DNA of 35,722 nt, taken from NCBI GenBank assembly GCA_017645655.1, contig JAGCNZ010000071.1, positions 1 through 35,722 of the forward strand, given 5' to 3'. The position numbers and the translations under genes were made by a program. This document shows, piece after piece, positions 17,617 to 25,761 of this stretch. Numbering within the stretch: the stretch's first letter is position 1; the number at the start of each line of letters is the position of its first letter. The notes under the pieces are model-generated. The model searched no databases. It was not told where the DNA came from and saw only the letters and a program-made list of their open reading frames with translations. This DNA is from Bacteroidaceae bacterium (GTDB lineage: Bacteria > Bacteroidota > Bacteroidia > Bacteroidales > Bacteroidaceae).

Positions 17617-18989
17617 GATAGGGGTCGCAGTATATCGGTTATCTGTTGAACATAGTCCTCGATGTCGCCCGCGCCAAGCGTCACCAGCACGTCGAATCCG
17701 CCCTGGCGCACCACGTCGAGAATGCCGTCCTTGCTGCACATCTGCCGGTGCATGCCGGGACGCAGGTTGTCGTAGATGAGCTGACTCGTCACGCCGGGGA
17801 TGGGCTCCTCGCGAGCCGGGTAGATATCCACGATGCAAACGTCGTCGAGCAGCGACAAAGCGTCGGCAAAATCACGGTAGAAGTCGCGGGTACGTGTGTA
17901 GAGATGTGGCTGGAAGATAGCCTTGATGCGGCGCCCCTGATAGAGCTCGCGGAGGCTCTCCAGGCAGCAGCGTATCTCTTCGGGATGATGAGCGTAGTCG
18001 CTCAGGTAAGCAAGCTTGTCTGTCTTGATGTGGAAGTCAAACCTTCTGTCCACTCCGGCGAAGGTCGCCATGCCGCGACGTATCTCGTCGGCCGTCGCGC
18101 CAGCAATCTGGGCCAATGCCATCGCCGCAATGCCGTTCTCGATATTCACACTGACAGGCACACCGAGCTCGATGTCCTGGATATTGCCAAGCGGCGAAAC
18201 GAGGTCGAAGACGATGCGTCCGTCGCCAATCCTGACGTCCTTCGCATGGAAGTCACCCGACTCGCGACTGTACGTAAAGACTGTCACACCGTCCTGCACG
18301 GCAGGCCTCATCTTCAACCCTGTGTGCATGACGAGGTAGCCGCCGGGAAGTATCAGGCTGCTGTACTTGCTGAAACTCTCCAGGTACGCCTCTTCGGTGC
18401 CGTAGATGTCAAGATGGTCGGCATCCGTCGCCGTGATGACGCTGGCATAAGGCGTCAGATGATGGAAGGAACGGTCGAACTCGTCGGCTTCAATGACGAC
18501 GTAGGGACTCTTCTTGCTCAGGATGTAGTTCGTGCCGTAGTTCTTCGTGATGCCACCCAGGAAAGCGTTGCAATCCACATGACTCTGGTGCAGCAGATGT
18601 GCCGTCATACTCGATGTAGTCGTCTTGCCGTGCGTGCCTGCCACACAAAGCCCCTTGAGAGAACGCGTCAGGGTGCCAAGCACTTGGGCACGCTTCTGCA
18701 CCTCAAATCCCTCACGGCAGAAGTAAGACAACTCGCTGTGCTCAGACGGATGAATGGCCGGCGTGTAGACTACGAGCGTACTCTCCCTGTCGCGGAACTC
18801 GACGGGAATGAGGTCGACGTTGTCCTCATAATGGACCTGCGCCCCCTCCTTCTGTAGTTGCTTGGTGAGGTCGCTCGGCGTCTTGTCATAGCCGCCAACA
18901 AGTTTGCCGCAATTCAGGAAGTAGCGAGCAATGGCACTCATGCCAATGCCGCCGATGCCTACGAAATATACTGCCTTTATCTCTGTCAT
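17613..18989 (-). CDS. murC: UDP-N-acetylmuramate--L-alanine ligase
   Basis: This 458-residue cytoplasmic ligase adds L-alanine to UDP-MurNAc using ATP, the first amino-acid step of peptidoglycan synthesis. The N-terminal Rossmann segment VGIGGIGMSAIARY, the ATP-binding GTHGKTTTSS (GTHGKTT at 118-124), the central EADEFDRSFHHL and the C-terminal FQPHLYTRTRDFY are all MurC hallmarks. The start overlaps the murG stop by 4 bases, and the end overlaps the ftsQ start by 4 bases, so translation of the three is probably coupled. Confidence 0.97.
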   Translation of the reverse strand: MTEIKAVYFVGIGGIGMSAIARYFLNCGKLVGGYDKTPSDLTKQLQKEGAQVHYEDNVDLIPVEFRDRESTLVVYTPAIHPSEHSELSYFCREGFEVQKRAQVLGTLTRSLKGLCVAGTHGKTTTSSMTAHLLHQSHVDCNAFLGGITKNYGTNYILSKKSPYVVIEADEFDRSFHHLTPYASVITATDADHLDIYGTEEAYLESFSKYSSLILPGGYLVMHTGLKMRPAVQDGVTVFTYSRESGDFHAKDVRIGDGRIVFDLVSPLGNIQDIELGVPVSVNIENGIAAMALAQIAGATADEIRRGMATFAGVDRRFDFHIKTDKLAYLSDYAHHPEEIRCCLESLRELYQGRRIKAIFQPHLYTRTRDFYRDFADALSLLDDVCIVDIYPAREEPIPGVTSQLIYDNLRPGMHRQMCSKDGILDVVRQGGFDVLVTLGAGDIEDYVQQITDILRPLS

Positions 18990-20110
18990 GACTTCTTCTG
19001 TTCTGCGAGTTTTATTACTTCTTCAGCAATGATTCGAGCCGAATCGCGCAAAGCCATCGCACCAGCATTCTCGCTGAGCTTCTGGAGCTGCTCCGTGTCG
19101 ACAACCGTCTCCAGAGCAAGCGGGATGAGCTCCTCGGGAGCATCTGCATCGCGTACAAGCAAGGCGGCCTGCCTGTTCACAAGCGCCATCGCGTTGTGCG
19201 TCTGATGGTCCTCTGCCACATTCGGGCTGGGCACGAGAATGCTCGGCTTGCCCAAAAGGCACAACTCGCTGATGCTGCCAGCACCGGCACGACTGATGAC
19301 GAGGTCTGCCAAATGGTATGCCTGGTCCATCCGACTAATGAAGTCTGTCACGACGAGATTGCTGGGCTTGCCCTTCACGTCGAGCATCTGCTCTATCTCC
19401 TTCTTGTAATAGCTGCCCGTCTGCCAGATGAACTGCACAGGCGAGGCGGCAATGCGCGACAGATTCTTGATGACGCTCTCGTTCAAGGTGCGTGCTCCGA
19501 GGCTTCCTCCGATGAGCAATATCGTAGGTTTCGACGCATTGAGACCGAAAGCGTCGGCACACTCCTTGCGTGTCAAGGCATCGTTGAGCAAACTCTGACG
19601 GACAGGGTTGCCCGTAAGCAGGATGCGGTCTTTCGGGAAGAAGCGCTCCATGCCTTCGTAGGCCACACATATCTTGCTTGCCTTCTTGGCGAGCGTCTTG
19701 TTCGTGAGACCCGCGAAACTATTCTGCTCCTGAATGAGGCAAGGGATGCCCAACTCGTATGCCGCGTTGAGGGTTGCCGAGCTGGCATAGCCGCCGACAC
19801 CTACCGCCACATGAGGCTTGAAGTCGCGTATCGTCTGTTTTACCATGCGTTTGCTCTTCAGGAAATCCATCAGGATACTGATGTTGCCGGGTTTCCACAG
19901 AGGACGAAGCAAGCCGCGCACAGGCAAACCTATTATCTTGTAGCCTGCCGCAGGCACTCTCTGCATCTCCATCCTGCCTTCAGCACCGACGAAGAGAATC
20001 TCCACGTCGGGGTTTATCTCGCGCAACGCATTGGCAATGCTCACAGCCGGGAAGATGTGTCCGCCTGTGCCGCCGCCGCTTATGATTACTCTAAGTCCTT
20101 CCATATACAT
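18986..20110 (-). CDS. murG: UDP-GlcNAc:lipid I N-acetylglucosaminyltransferase MurG
   Basis: This 374-residue GT28 glycosyltransferase converts lipid I into lipid II at the inner face of the membrane. The donor/acceptor loop SGGGTGGHIFPA begins at residue 11. The second half has LLIGGSLGARTLNE and the UDP-GlcNAc-binding SRAGAGSISELCLLGKPSILVP. It starts 7 bases after the ftsW stop and ends with a 4-base overlap into murC. An ATG two codons downstream (20104, MEGLRV) is an equally good start. Confidence 0.96.
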   Translation of the reverse strand: MYMEGLRVIISGGGTGGHIFPAVSIANALREINPDVEILFVGAEGRMEMQRVPAAGYKIIGLPVRGLLRPLWKPGNISILMDFLKSKRMVKQTIRDFKPHVAVGVGGYASSATLNAAYELGIPCLIQEQNSFAGLTNKTLAKKASKICVAYEGMERFFPKDRILLTGNPVRQSLLNDALTRKECADAFGLNASKPTILLIGGSLGARTLNESVIKNLSRIAASPVQFIWQTGSYYKKEIEQMLDVKGKPSNLVVTDFISRMDQAYHLADLVISRAGAGSISELCLLGKPSILVPSPNVAEDHQTHNAMALVNRQAALLVRDADAPEELIPLALETVVDTEQLQKLSENAGAMALRDSARIIAEEVIKLAEQKKS

Positions 20111-20117
20111 ATTTATA

Positions 20118-21353
20118 TTATGCTTCTGCTACTTCTACTGTCTCCACCTGCTTGCTCTCGTATTCCGGTTTGCGCTTTGCCGTATGGCTCACACTCAGTA
20201 TCATTCCGATGTAGGTGCTTGTGATGAAGAGGCTCGTACCGCCTCGGCTGACCAGCGGCAAAGGCTGACCCGTGACAGGGAAGGCGCCGACGGCAACTGC
20301 CATGTTCATCATCGCTTGCACGACTATCATGAGTGCCAAACCCATGACGAGGTAAGAAGGGAATAGCGCTTTGCATTTCTGTGCAATTCGCAAAGAGCGA
20401 TACATCAGCACGAGATACATGGAGAGCACAACCAGCGCTCCGATGAAGCCCAATTCCTCTATGATGATGGCATAGATGAAGTCGGAGAAGGCTTGCGGTA
20501 TGAAGTCACGCTGACGGCTGTTACCCGGGCCGCGACCGATGACGTTGCTTGTGGCGATAGCCACCTTGGCGTATGCCTTCTGCGGATTATCCTGGGGTCT
20601 GTATTCGCGCGGGTCGTCAGGACGTTCCTGCTTGTCAGTGATGCGGTGCACCCAGGTTGGCACACGATGCAAAGGTCCCGAGGACATCTGCCATTCGGTG
20701 AGTGTCTTTTCGGGTATCGAGTAAGCGATGCCAAAGATGCTGCCTATGCCGAGCGCTCCCACCAGGAGTGCGCCGATGAGTATCTTCTTGCGTATCTGCG
20801 CATAGAAGCAGATGCCGTACATGACGATGGCAATGATGAAGGCAGTCGACGCGTTCTCCGTGAAGATGAGTAGTATCGTGATGAAAGCCGTCAGGGCCAC
20901 TATCTTGAAGCCCATCGGACTGACTCCCTTCTCGTCGCGCAACGAGGAGAGTATGAAGCAACTGAAGCCCACGAGACTCAACTTGGCGAGTTCGCTGGGC
21001 TGGAACCTAATGAAGCCAATCGAAATCCAGCGTCCTGCGTCGTTCGTCTTCTGCCCGATGGCCAGCACAGCAATCAGCAGAAAGAGCGAAAGGAACATGC
21101 CTATGGTGCAGAACAGCTTAAAGTAGTTGCAGGGAATGAGATGTACGAGCCATGCAATGAAGATGCCCATGAGCATGAAGGAGCCGTGCTGCATGATGGG
21201 GTCCCAGTATGCGCCGGAGGCAAACGTCATGCGCGAGCTGGCACTATAGACCTCGATGAGCGAGGTGGCGCACAGTACGATGAAGACTGCCCAGATGCCC
21301 AGGTCGCCATGTATCAGGGTCTTGTCTTTCAGTTTGTTCAGTTTCATTGTCAC
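20118..21353 (-). CDS. ftsW: SEDS-family peptidoglycan polymerase FtsW
   Basis: This 411-residue polytopic membrane protein has about ten hydrophobic segments. SEDS proteins polymerise lipid II into glycan strands, working with the class B PBP encoded by ftsI in the same operon. Family features include the early SLIEVYSAS, the ADNDA-like region DAGRWISIGFIRFQPSELAK, and the late GRGPGNSRQRDFIPQAFSDFI and FPVTGQPLPLVSRGGTS. Its location between murD and murG supports FtsW over RodA. The charged C-terminus (ESKQVETVEVAEA) is cytoplasmic. Confidence 0.95.
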   Translation of the reverse strand: MTMKLNKLKDKTLIHGDLGIWAVFIVLCATSLIEVYSASSRMTFASGAYWDPIMQHGSFMLMGIFIAWLVHLIPCNYFKLFCTIGMFLSLFLLIAVLAIGQKTNDAGRWISIGFIRFQPSELAKLSLVGFSCFILSSLRDEKGVSPMGFKIVALTAFITILLIFTENASTAFIIAIVMYGICFYAQIRKKILIGALLVGALGIGSIFGIAYSIPEKTLTEWQMSSGPLHRVPTWVHRITDKQERPDDPREYRPQDNPQKAYAKVAIATSNVIGRGPGNSRQRDFIPQAFSDFIYAIIIEELGFIGALVVLSMYLVLMYRSLRIAQKCKALFPSYLVMGLALMIVVQAMMNMAVAVGAFPVTGQPLPLVSRGGTSLFITSTYIGMILSVSHTAKRKPEYESKQVETVEVAEA

Positions 21354-21382
21354 TTCTTTTTAGTGCTTGGGTACCTTTTAGT

Positions 21383-22717
21383 CTAAAGGTTTCTCACTTG
21401 CTCGCAGAACTGTTCGCCTCGGTCCTCCATGTTCTTGAAGAGGTCGAAGCTGGCGCAGCAGGGGCTGAGAAGTACGGTGTAGCCTGGTTTTGCCATGCGA
21501 GCACATGCTGCCACGCAGTCTTTCATGTTGTTGGTGTCTGCCACAGGAATTCCCATTCCGTCGAAGAAATTGTGCAGTTTCGTGTTGTCGGCTCCGAGAT
21601 AGACCAGTCCGGCGCATTTCTTCTGCACCAGTTCCTTGATGGCACTATAGTCGTTGCCTTTGTCTTTGCCACCGATGATGAGAATCGTCGGCGTGGTCAT
21701 GCTCTCGAGGGCATACCAGCAAGCGTCGACGTTGGTTGCTTTGGAGTCGTTGATGTACTGCACTCCTCCCACGCGACCCACTTTCTGCAAGCGGTGCTCG
21801 ACGCCCTCGAAGTCGCTCAGGCTTTGGCGGAGCGAGTCGTCGTCGATGCCGCTGATGCGTGCCGCGATACCTGCCGCCAGGCTGTTGTACATGTTGTGCT
21901 TGCCGCGCAGACTGAGGCTTTCCTGCTCCATGTTGAAGGGCGTGGGGTACTCGATGACGTATTGCCCGTCGGCGATGTAGCCTATCATGCCTTCCTTCTT
22001 GATGATGCTGAAGGGACACATCTTGGCTTTGATGCCGTACTTGCGCAGTTCGGCGCTGATGATGGGGTCGTCGTTCCAGTAGATGAACGCGTCTTCTTCG
22101 GTCTGGTTCTGCACGATGCGCATCTTCGCGTCGGTGTATTTCTGCATTGAGCCCTCGTAGCGGTCGAGGTGGTCGGGAGTGATGTTGAGCAGGATGGCGA
22201 TGTTGGCGCGGAAGTCGTACATGTTGTCGAGCTGGAAGCTGCTGAGCTCAATGACGTAGTAGTCGTATTGGCATCCCTCGGCAATCTGCAGTGCGAGGCT
22301 GCGACCTATGTTGCCGGCGAGTCCCACGTTGTAGCCTGCTTTCTGGAAGATATGGTAAATGAGGCTTGTGGTGGTCGTCTTGCCGTTCGAGCCGGTGATG
22401 CATATCATCTTGGCATCCGTGTATCGTCCGGCGAACTCAATTTCGCTGATGACGGGGATGCCTGCTTCTTTTATCTTCTTCACCATGGGAGCGTCCTCGG
22501 GGATGCCGGGGCTCTTTATGACCTCGGCTGCGTCCAGTATGAGTTCAGGCGTGTGCCCGCCTTCTTCCCAGGGCACGTCGTACTCGCGGAGCACTTGCTT
22601 GAAGTTCTCTTTTATCTTTTCCATATCGCTGACGAAGACGTCGAAGCCCTTCACCTTTGCCAGTGCTGCTGCTCCCACGCCGCTTTCGGCAGCGCCAAGT
22701 ATCGCTATTTTTCTCAT
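21383..22717 (-). CDS. murD: UDP-N-acetylmuramoylalanine--D-glutamate ligase
   Basis: This ligase adds D-glutamate to UDP-MurNAc-L-Ala. The start at 22717 (MRKIAILGAAESG) gives 444 residues and matches the usual MurD N-terminus; an ATG five codons upstream (22732) is also possible. The ATP site GSNGKTTTTS is at residues 109-118. Other hallmarks are NITPDHLDRYEGS, EGVEHRLQ, YINDSKATNVDA and the C-terminal LLSPCCASFDLFKNMEDRGEQF, which binds the product and nucleotide. The spacer to mraY (about 67 bases) contains short-period repeats of an ATTTACC-like unit. Confidence 0.96.
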   Translation of the reverse strand: MRKIAILGAAESGVGAAALAKVKGFDVFVSDMEKIKENFKQVLREYDVPWEEGGHTPELILDAAEVIKSPGIPEDAPMVKKIKEAGIPVISEIEFAGRYTDAKMICITGSNGKTTTTSLIYHIFQKAGYNVGLAGNIGRSLALQIAEGCQYDYYVIELSSFQLDNMYDFRANIAILLNITPDHLDRYEGSMQKYTDAKMRIVQNQTEEDAFIYWNDDPIISAELRKYGIKAKMCPFSIIKKEGMIGYIADGQYVIEYPTPFNMEQESLSLRGKHNMYNSLAAGIAARISGIDDDSLRQSLSDFEGVEHRLQKVGRVGGVQYINDSKATNVDACWYALESMTTPTILIIGGKDKGNDYSAIKELVQKKCAGLVYLGADNTKLHNFFDGMGIPVADTNNMKDCVAACARMAKPGYTVLLSPCCASFDLFKNMEDRGEQFCEQVRNL

Positions 22718-22784
22718 CTTTTCATTTACCATTTAGCCATTTACCTTTTACCTTTTTTCTCCTCCTAAAGGGGGTCAGGGGCTT

Positions 22785-24050
22785 TTATCTTATCTTTAGT
22801 GTTACGATGGCGAGTGCTGCCATGATGATGGTGACTATCCAGAAGCGGACGGTTATCTTGGATTCGAGCCAGCAGCCCTTGGGCCAGTTGATGAGCACCT
22901 TGAAGTCGGCGGGCAGTTGTCCCGGCTTGACGCGGAAGGTGTCGTGCAGGGGGGCACGCTTGAAGACGCGCCACTTCAGTCCGCGACGGTTGCCCATCTT
23001 GGCATAGTTGGTCTGCAGGATGACGCTCAGGCTCTCCATCAGGAAGACGAAGCACAGCAGGGGGAGCAGCAGTTCCTTGTGTATGATGATGGCCGTCACG
23101 CCGATGATGCCGCCGATGGCCAGGCTGCCCGTGTCGCCCATGAACACCTGAGCGGGATATGCGTTGTACCAGAGGAAGCCGATGAGCGCGCCGATGAAGG
23201 CACAGATGAAGATGACGAGTTCCTCCGAGCCGGGGATATACATTATATTAAGGTAGGCGGCCATGTGGATGTGGCTGCTCACGTAGGCCAGGATGCCGAG
23301 GGCGATGCACATGATAGCCGCGTTGCCGGCGCAGAGGCCGTCCATGCCGTCGTTCAGGTTCGAACCGTTGCTGACCGCCATCACAATGAATGTAGTGACG
23401 AGGACGAAGAAGATCCAGCCTGCTGCGCCCTTGTATCTGCCCAGGAACGAAAAGATGTCGGCATAGTTGAGGTTGTTGTTCTTGACGAACGGGATGGTGG
23501 TGATGGTGCTTTTCACCTTTTCGCTCTTGTGCGTGACGACTTGCTCAGTGCCTTGCCTCTCGTCCTGGATGTTCTCGCAGATGACGGCATCGGGGCTCTG
23601 CCAGAGTGTCAGGCCGATGACCAGACCGAGCACTGCCTGCCCGAGCAACTTCCAGATGGGGCGAAGACCGTCTTTCGTGACCTTCATCTTGATGTAGTCG
23701 TCGGCAAAGCCAAGCGCGCCGAGCCACAAGGTGGTGAAGAGCATGAGGAGCATGTAGATGTTCCTGAGTCGGCCCAAGAGCAGGCAGGGAACGAGTGTGG
23801 CCACGATGATGATGATGCCGCCCATGGTGGGCACGCCCTTCTTCTCCACGCCGTAGGGGTCGATGCTGGCGTCGCGCTGCTCTTCGCTGACGTTGTGCCT
23901 GCGCATCCAGCGGACGAAGTATTCGCCGAACCACATGGAGATAATGAGGCTCAGCACCAGGGTGAGGACTGCGCGGAAGGAGATGTAGTGCCACAGGTTG
24001 GCTCCCGAGACTCCGAATTCGCCTAAATATCTGAACAGGTAGTATAGCAT
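22785..24050 (-). CDS. mraY: Phospho-N-acetylmuramoyl-pentapeptide transferase
   Basis: This 421-residue membrane enzyme transfers phospho-MurNAc-pentapeptide to undecaprenyl phosphate, making lipid I. About ten transmembrane segments alternate with cytoplasmic loops carrying the family motifs: MGGIIIIVATLVP, the metal-binding FADDYIKM, NGSNLNDGMDGLCAGN and GDTGSLAIGG. A His-containing loop near the C-terminus follows (KRAPLHDTFR). It has the roughly 60-residue insertion between the early helices and the Asn/Asp motif seen in Bacteroidota MraY. A CACGTG array fills the spacer on its 5' side, so an expressed array would be part of the mRNA leader between murE and mraY. Confidence 0.96.
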   Translation of the reverse strand: MLYYLFRYLGEFGVSGANLWHYISFRAVLTLVLSLIISMWFGEYFVRWMRRHNVSEEQRDASIDPYGVEKKGVPTMGGIIIIVATLVPCLLLGRLRNIYMLLMLFTTLWLGALGFADDYIKMKVTKDGLRPIWKLLGQAVLGLVIGLTLWQSPDAVICENIQDERQGTEQVVTHKSEKVKSTITTIPFVKNNNLNYADIFSFLGRYKGAAGWIFFVLVTTFIVMAVSNGSNLNDGMDGLCAGNAAIMCIALGILAYVSSHIHMAAYLNIMYIPGSEELVIFICAFIGALIGFLWYNAYPAQVFMGDTGSLAIGGIIGVTAIIIHKELLLPLLCFVFLMESLSVILQTNYAKMGNRRGLKWRVFKRAPLHDTFRVKPGQLPADFKVLINWPKGCWLESKITVRFWIVTIIMAALAIVTLKIR

Positions 24051-24101
24051 GTCTTGACGTTGAGTGTATGTTGAGTTTTCTTCTTTTCTGTTGTTTCTTT
24101 A

Positions 24102-24233
24102 TGAACGTCGCAGGGTGCGTTTGAAATTATCACGTGGGTAAAATCAATTTATCACGTGTAATATTTCAAATATCACGTGGGTAAAATGAATTTATCACGT
24201 GGGTAGATTTCATTCATCCCGTGTTGCGTTTTC
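24102..24233 (-). repeat. Phased CACGTG array, copy D
   Basis: Sites begin at 24109 (CGCAGG, decayed), 24131, 24153, 24174, 24196 and 24218 (CCCGTG). The spacings are 22, 22, 21, 22 and 22. The right end reads GCGTTTTC, matching the end of copy C, and overlaps the murE stop codon by two bases. The left end GAACGTCGCAGGG is an imperfect inverted match. It lies inside the dcw operon in the sense orientation, between murE and mraY. Confidence 0.87.
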
Positions 24234-25683
24234 AGATGCCGAACGCTTCGCGTATCACTTCATGGTCGTCGAAGTGATGTTTCACGCCCTTGACAATCTG
24301 ATAGTCCTCGTGTCCCTTGCCTGCCACGAGCACGACATCGCCCGGCTGAGCCATGGTGCAGGCGGTGCGGATGGCTTCCCTGCGGTCCACGATGCTGATG
24401 ACGTTGCGCCGCTGCGCTGTGTCGAGGCCGGCCAGCATGTCGTTAATTATCTCTTGTGGGTCTTCGTTGCGGGGGTTGTCGCTCGTGATGATGACGCGGT
24501 CGCTGTTCCTGACGGCTTCCTGAGCCATGAGGGGGCGCTTCCCCTTGTCGCGGTTGCCGCCTGCGCCGCAAACCGTCCAGCACTGTCCCTTGCCGTTCAG
24601 CACCTCGTTGATGGTCGTGAGGACGTTGACGAGTGCGTCGGGCGTGTGGGCATAGTCCACGATGGCGGTGACGCCTTCCTTCGAGCGGATGGCCTCGAAG
24701 CGACCGTTGACGGGCTTCTGCGCGCTGAGCAGCACGAGTGCCTGCTGCGGCTCTACGCCCAGCATCACCGCAGCGCCATAGACTGCCAGCAGGTTGCTGA
24801 CGTTGAAACGCCCCACGAACTGCACGCTGACGTCCCTGCCGTCAATCTCCAGGTCCATGCCCTCGAAACTCTCCTCCATGATGCGAGCCTTGAAGTCGGC
24901 AGCCGAGTGAAGCGAATACGTCTTGACCTGCGCCTTGCAGTTCTGCACCATGACCATGCCATTGCGGTCGTCGGCGTTGATGATGGCAAAAGCGTCGGCG
25001 GGCAAAGCGTCGAAGAAGCCTTTCTTCGCGTCGCGATAGTTCTCGAACGTGCCGTGATAGTCCAAATGGTCGCGCGTCAGGTTGGTGAAGATGCCGCCGC
25101 TGAACGAGAGGCCTCCTATGCGCTTCTGGCTTACACTGTGCGAACTGACCTCCATGAAAGCGTAGGCACAGCCCTCGTCGGCCATGCGGCCGAGCAAACG
25201 GTTCAGCGTGATGGGATCGGGTGTCGTTACCTCCGTGGGAACAGGCTCGCCGTCGATATAGTTGCAGACCGTGCTGCAAAGGCCGCACTTGTAGCCGAGT
25301 TGGCGGAAGATATTGTAGAGCACGGTGGCGATGGTAGTCTTGCCGTTCGTGCCAGTCACGCCGATAAGGTGCATCCTCTGCGTCGGGTCGCCGAAGAAAC
25401 GTGTGGCAAGCGTGCCGACCACGTCCTCGGTGCTGGGATAGACCAGGTAGGTCACGCCCTCTTTCGTCTCGTCGGGCAGTTGCTCACACACGATGACACT
25501 CGCTCCCAGCTCGATGGCCTTGCCGATGAAGGTGTGGCCGTCAACCTGCGTGCCGCGCATGGCGACGAACGCTGCACCCTGCTGAATGCGACGACTGTCA
25601 ATCTCGATGCCCGTCACGTCCAGGTCGATGCTTCCCACCACCTGCTGTGGCTCGATGCCTTGTATGATTTGTCTCAGTTTCAT
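24232..25683 (-). CDS. murE: UDP-MurNAc-tripeptide synthetase, meso-DAP-adding MurE
   Basis: This 483-residue ATP-dependent ligase adds the third amino acid to UDP-MurNAc-L-Ala-D-Glu. GTNGKTT is at residues 111-117 and the carbamylated-Lys region follows. The DNPR motif (402-405), continued as NEDP, is the signature for meso-diaminopimelate as substrate, so the cell wall is expected to be DAP-type. The C-terminal AGKGHEDYQ is typical of MurE. The stop codon is overlapped by the end of CACGTG array D. The start is separated from ftsI by 78 bases containing a 9-base tandem repeat. Confidence 0.96.
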   Translation of the reverse strand: MKLRQIIQGIEPQQVVGSIDLDVTGIEIDSRRIQQGAAFVAMRGTQVDGHTFIGKAIELGASVIVCEQLPDETKEGVTYLVYPSTEDVVGTLATRFFGDPTQRMHLIGVTGTNGKTTIATVLYNIFRQLGYKCGLCSTVCNYIDGEPVPTEVTTPDPITLNRLLGRMADEGCAYAFMEVSSHSVSQKRIGGLSFSGGIFTNLTRDHLDYHGTFENYRDAKKGFFDALPADAFAIINADDRNGMVMVQNCKAQVKTYSLHSAADFKARIMEESFEGMDLEIDGRDVSVQFVGRFNVSNLLAVYGAAVMLGVEPQQALVLLSAQKPVNGRFEAIRSKEGVTAIVDYAHTPDALVNVLTTINEVLNGKGQCWTVCGAGGNRDKGKRPLMAQEAVRNSDRVIITSDNPRNEDPQEIINDMLAGLDTAQRRNVISIVDRREAIRTACTMAQPGDVVLVAGKGHEDYQIVKGVKHHFDDHEVIREAFGI

Positions 25684-25686
25684 TGT

Positions 25687-25755
25687 TATCGGAGTGTTCA
25701 GAATTATCAGTGTATTCAGAGTTTTCAGACTGTTCGGATTGTTCAGACTGGCTGA
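25687..25755 (-). repeat. Degenerate 9-bp tandem repeat in the ftsI-murE spacer
   Basis: On the minus strand about seven units resembling CAGTCTGAA follow each other (variants CAATCCGAA, AACTCTGAA, AATTCTGAA, CACTCCGAT). The block fills nearly the whole spacer after the ftsI stop. Because the unit is nine bases it stays open in one frame (Ser-Glu-Gln/Asn repeats), but no start or gene context supports translation. Confidence 0.7.
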
Positions 25756-25761
25756 TTGCGC

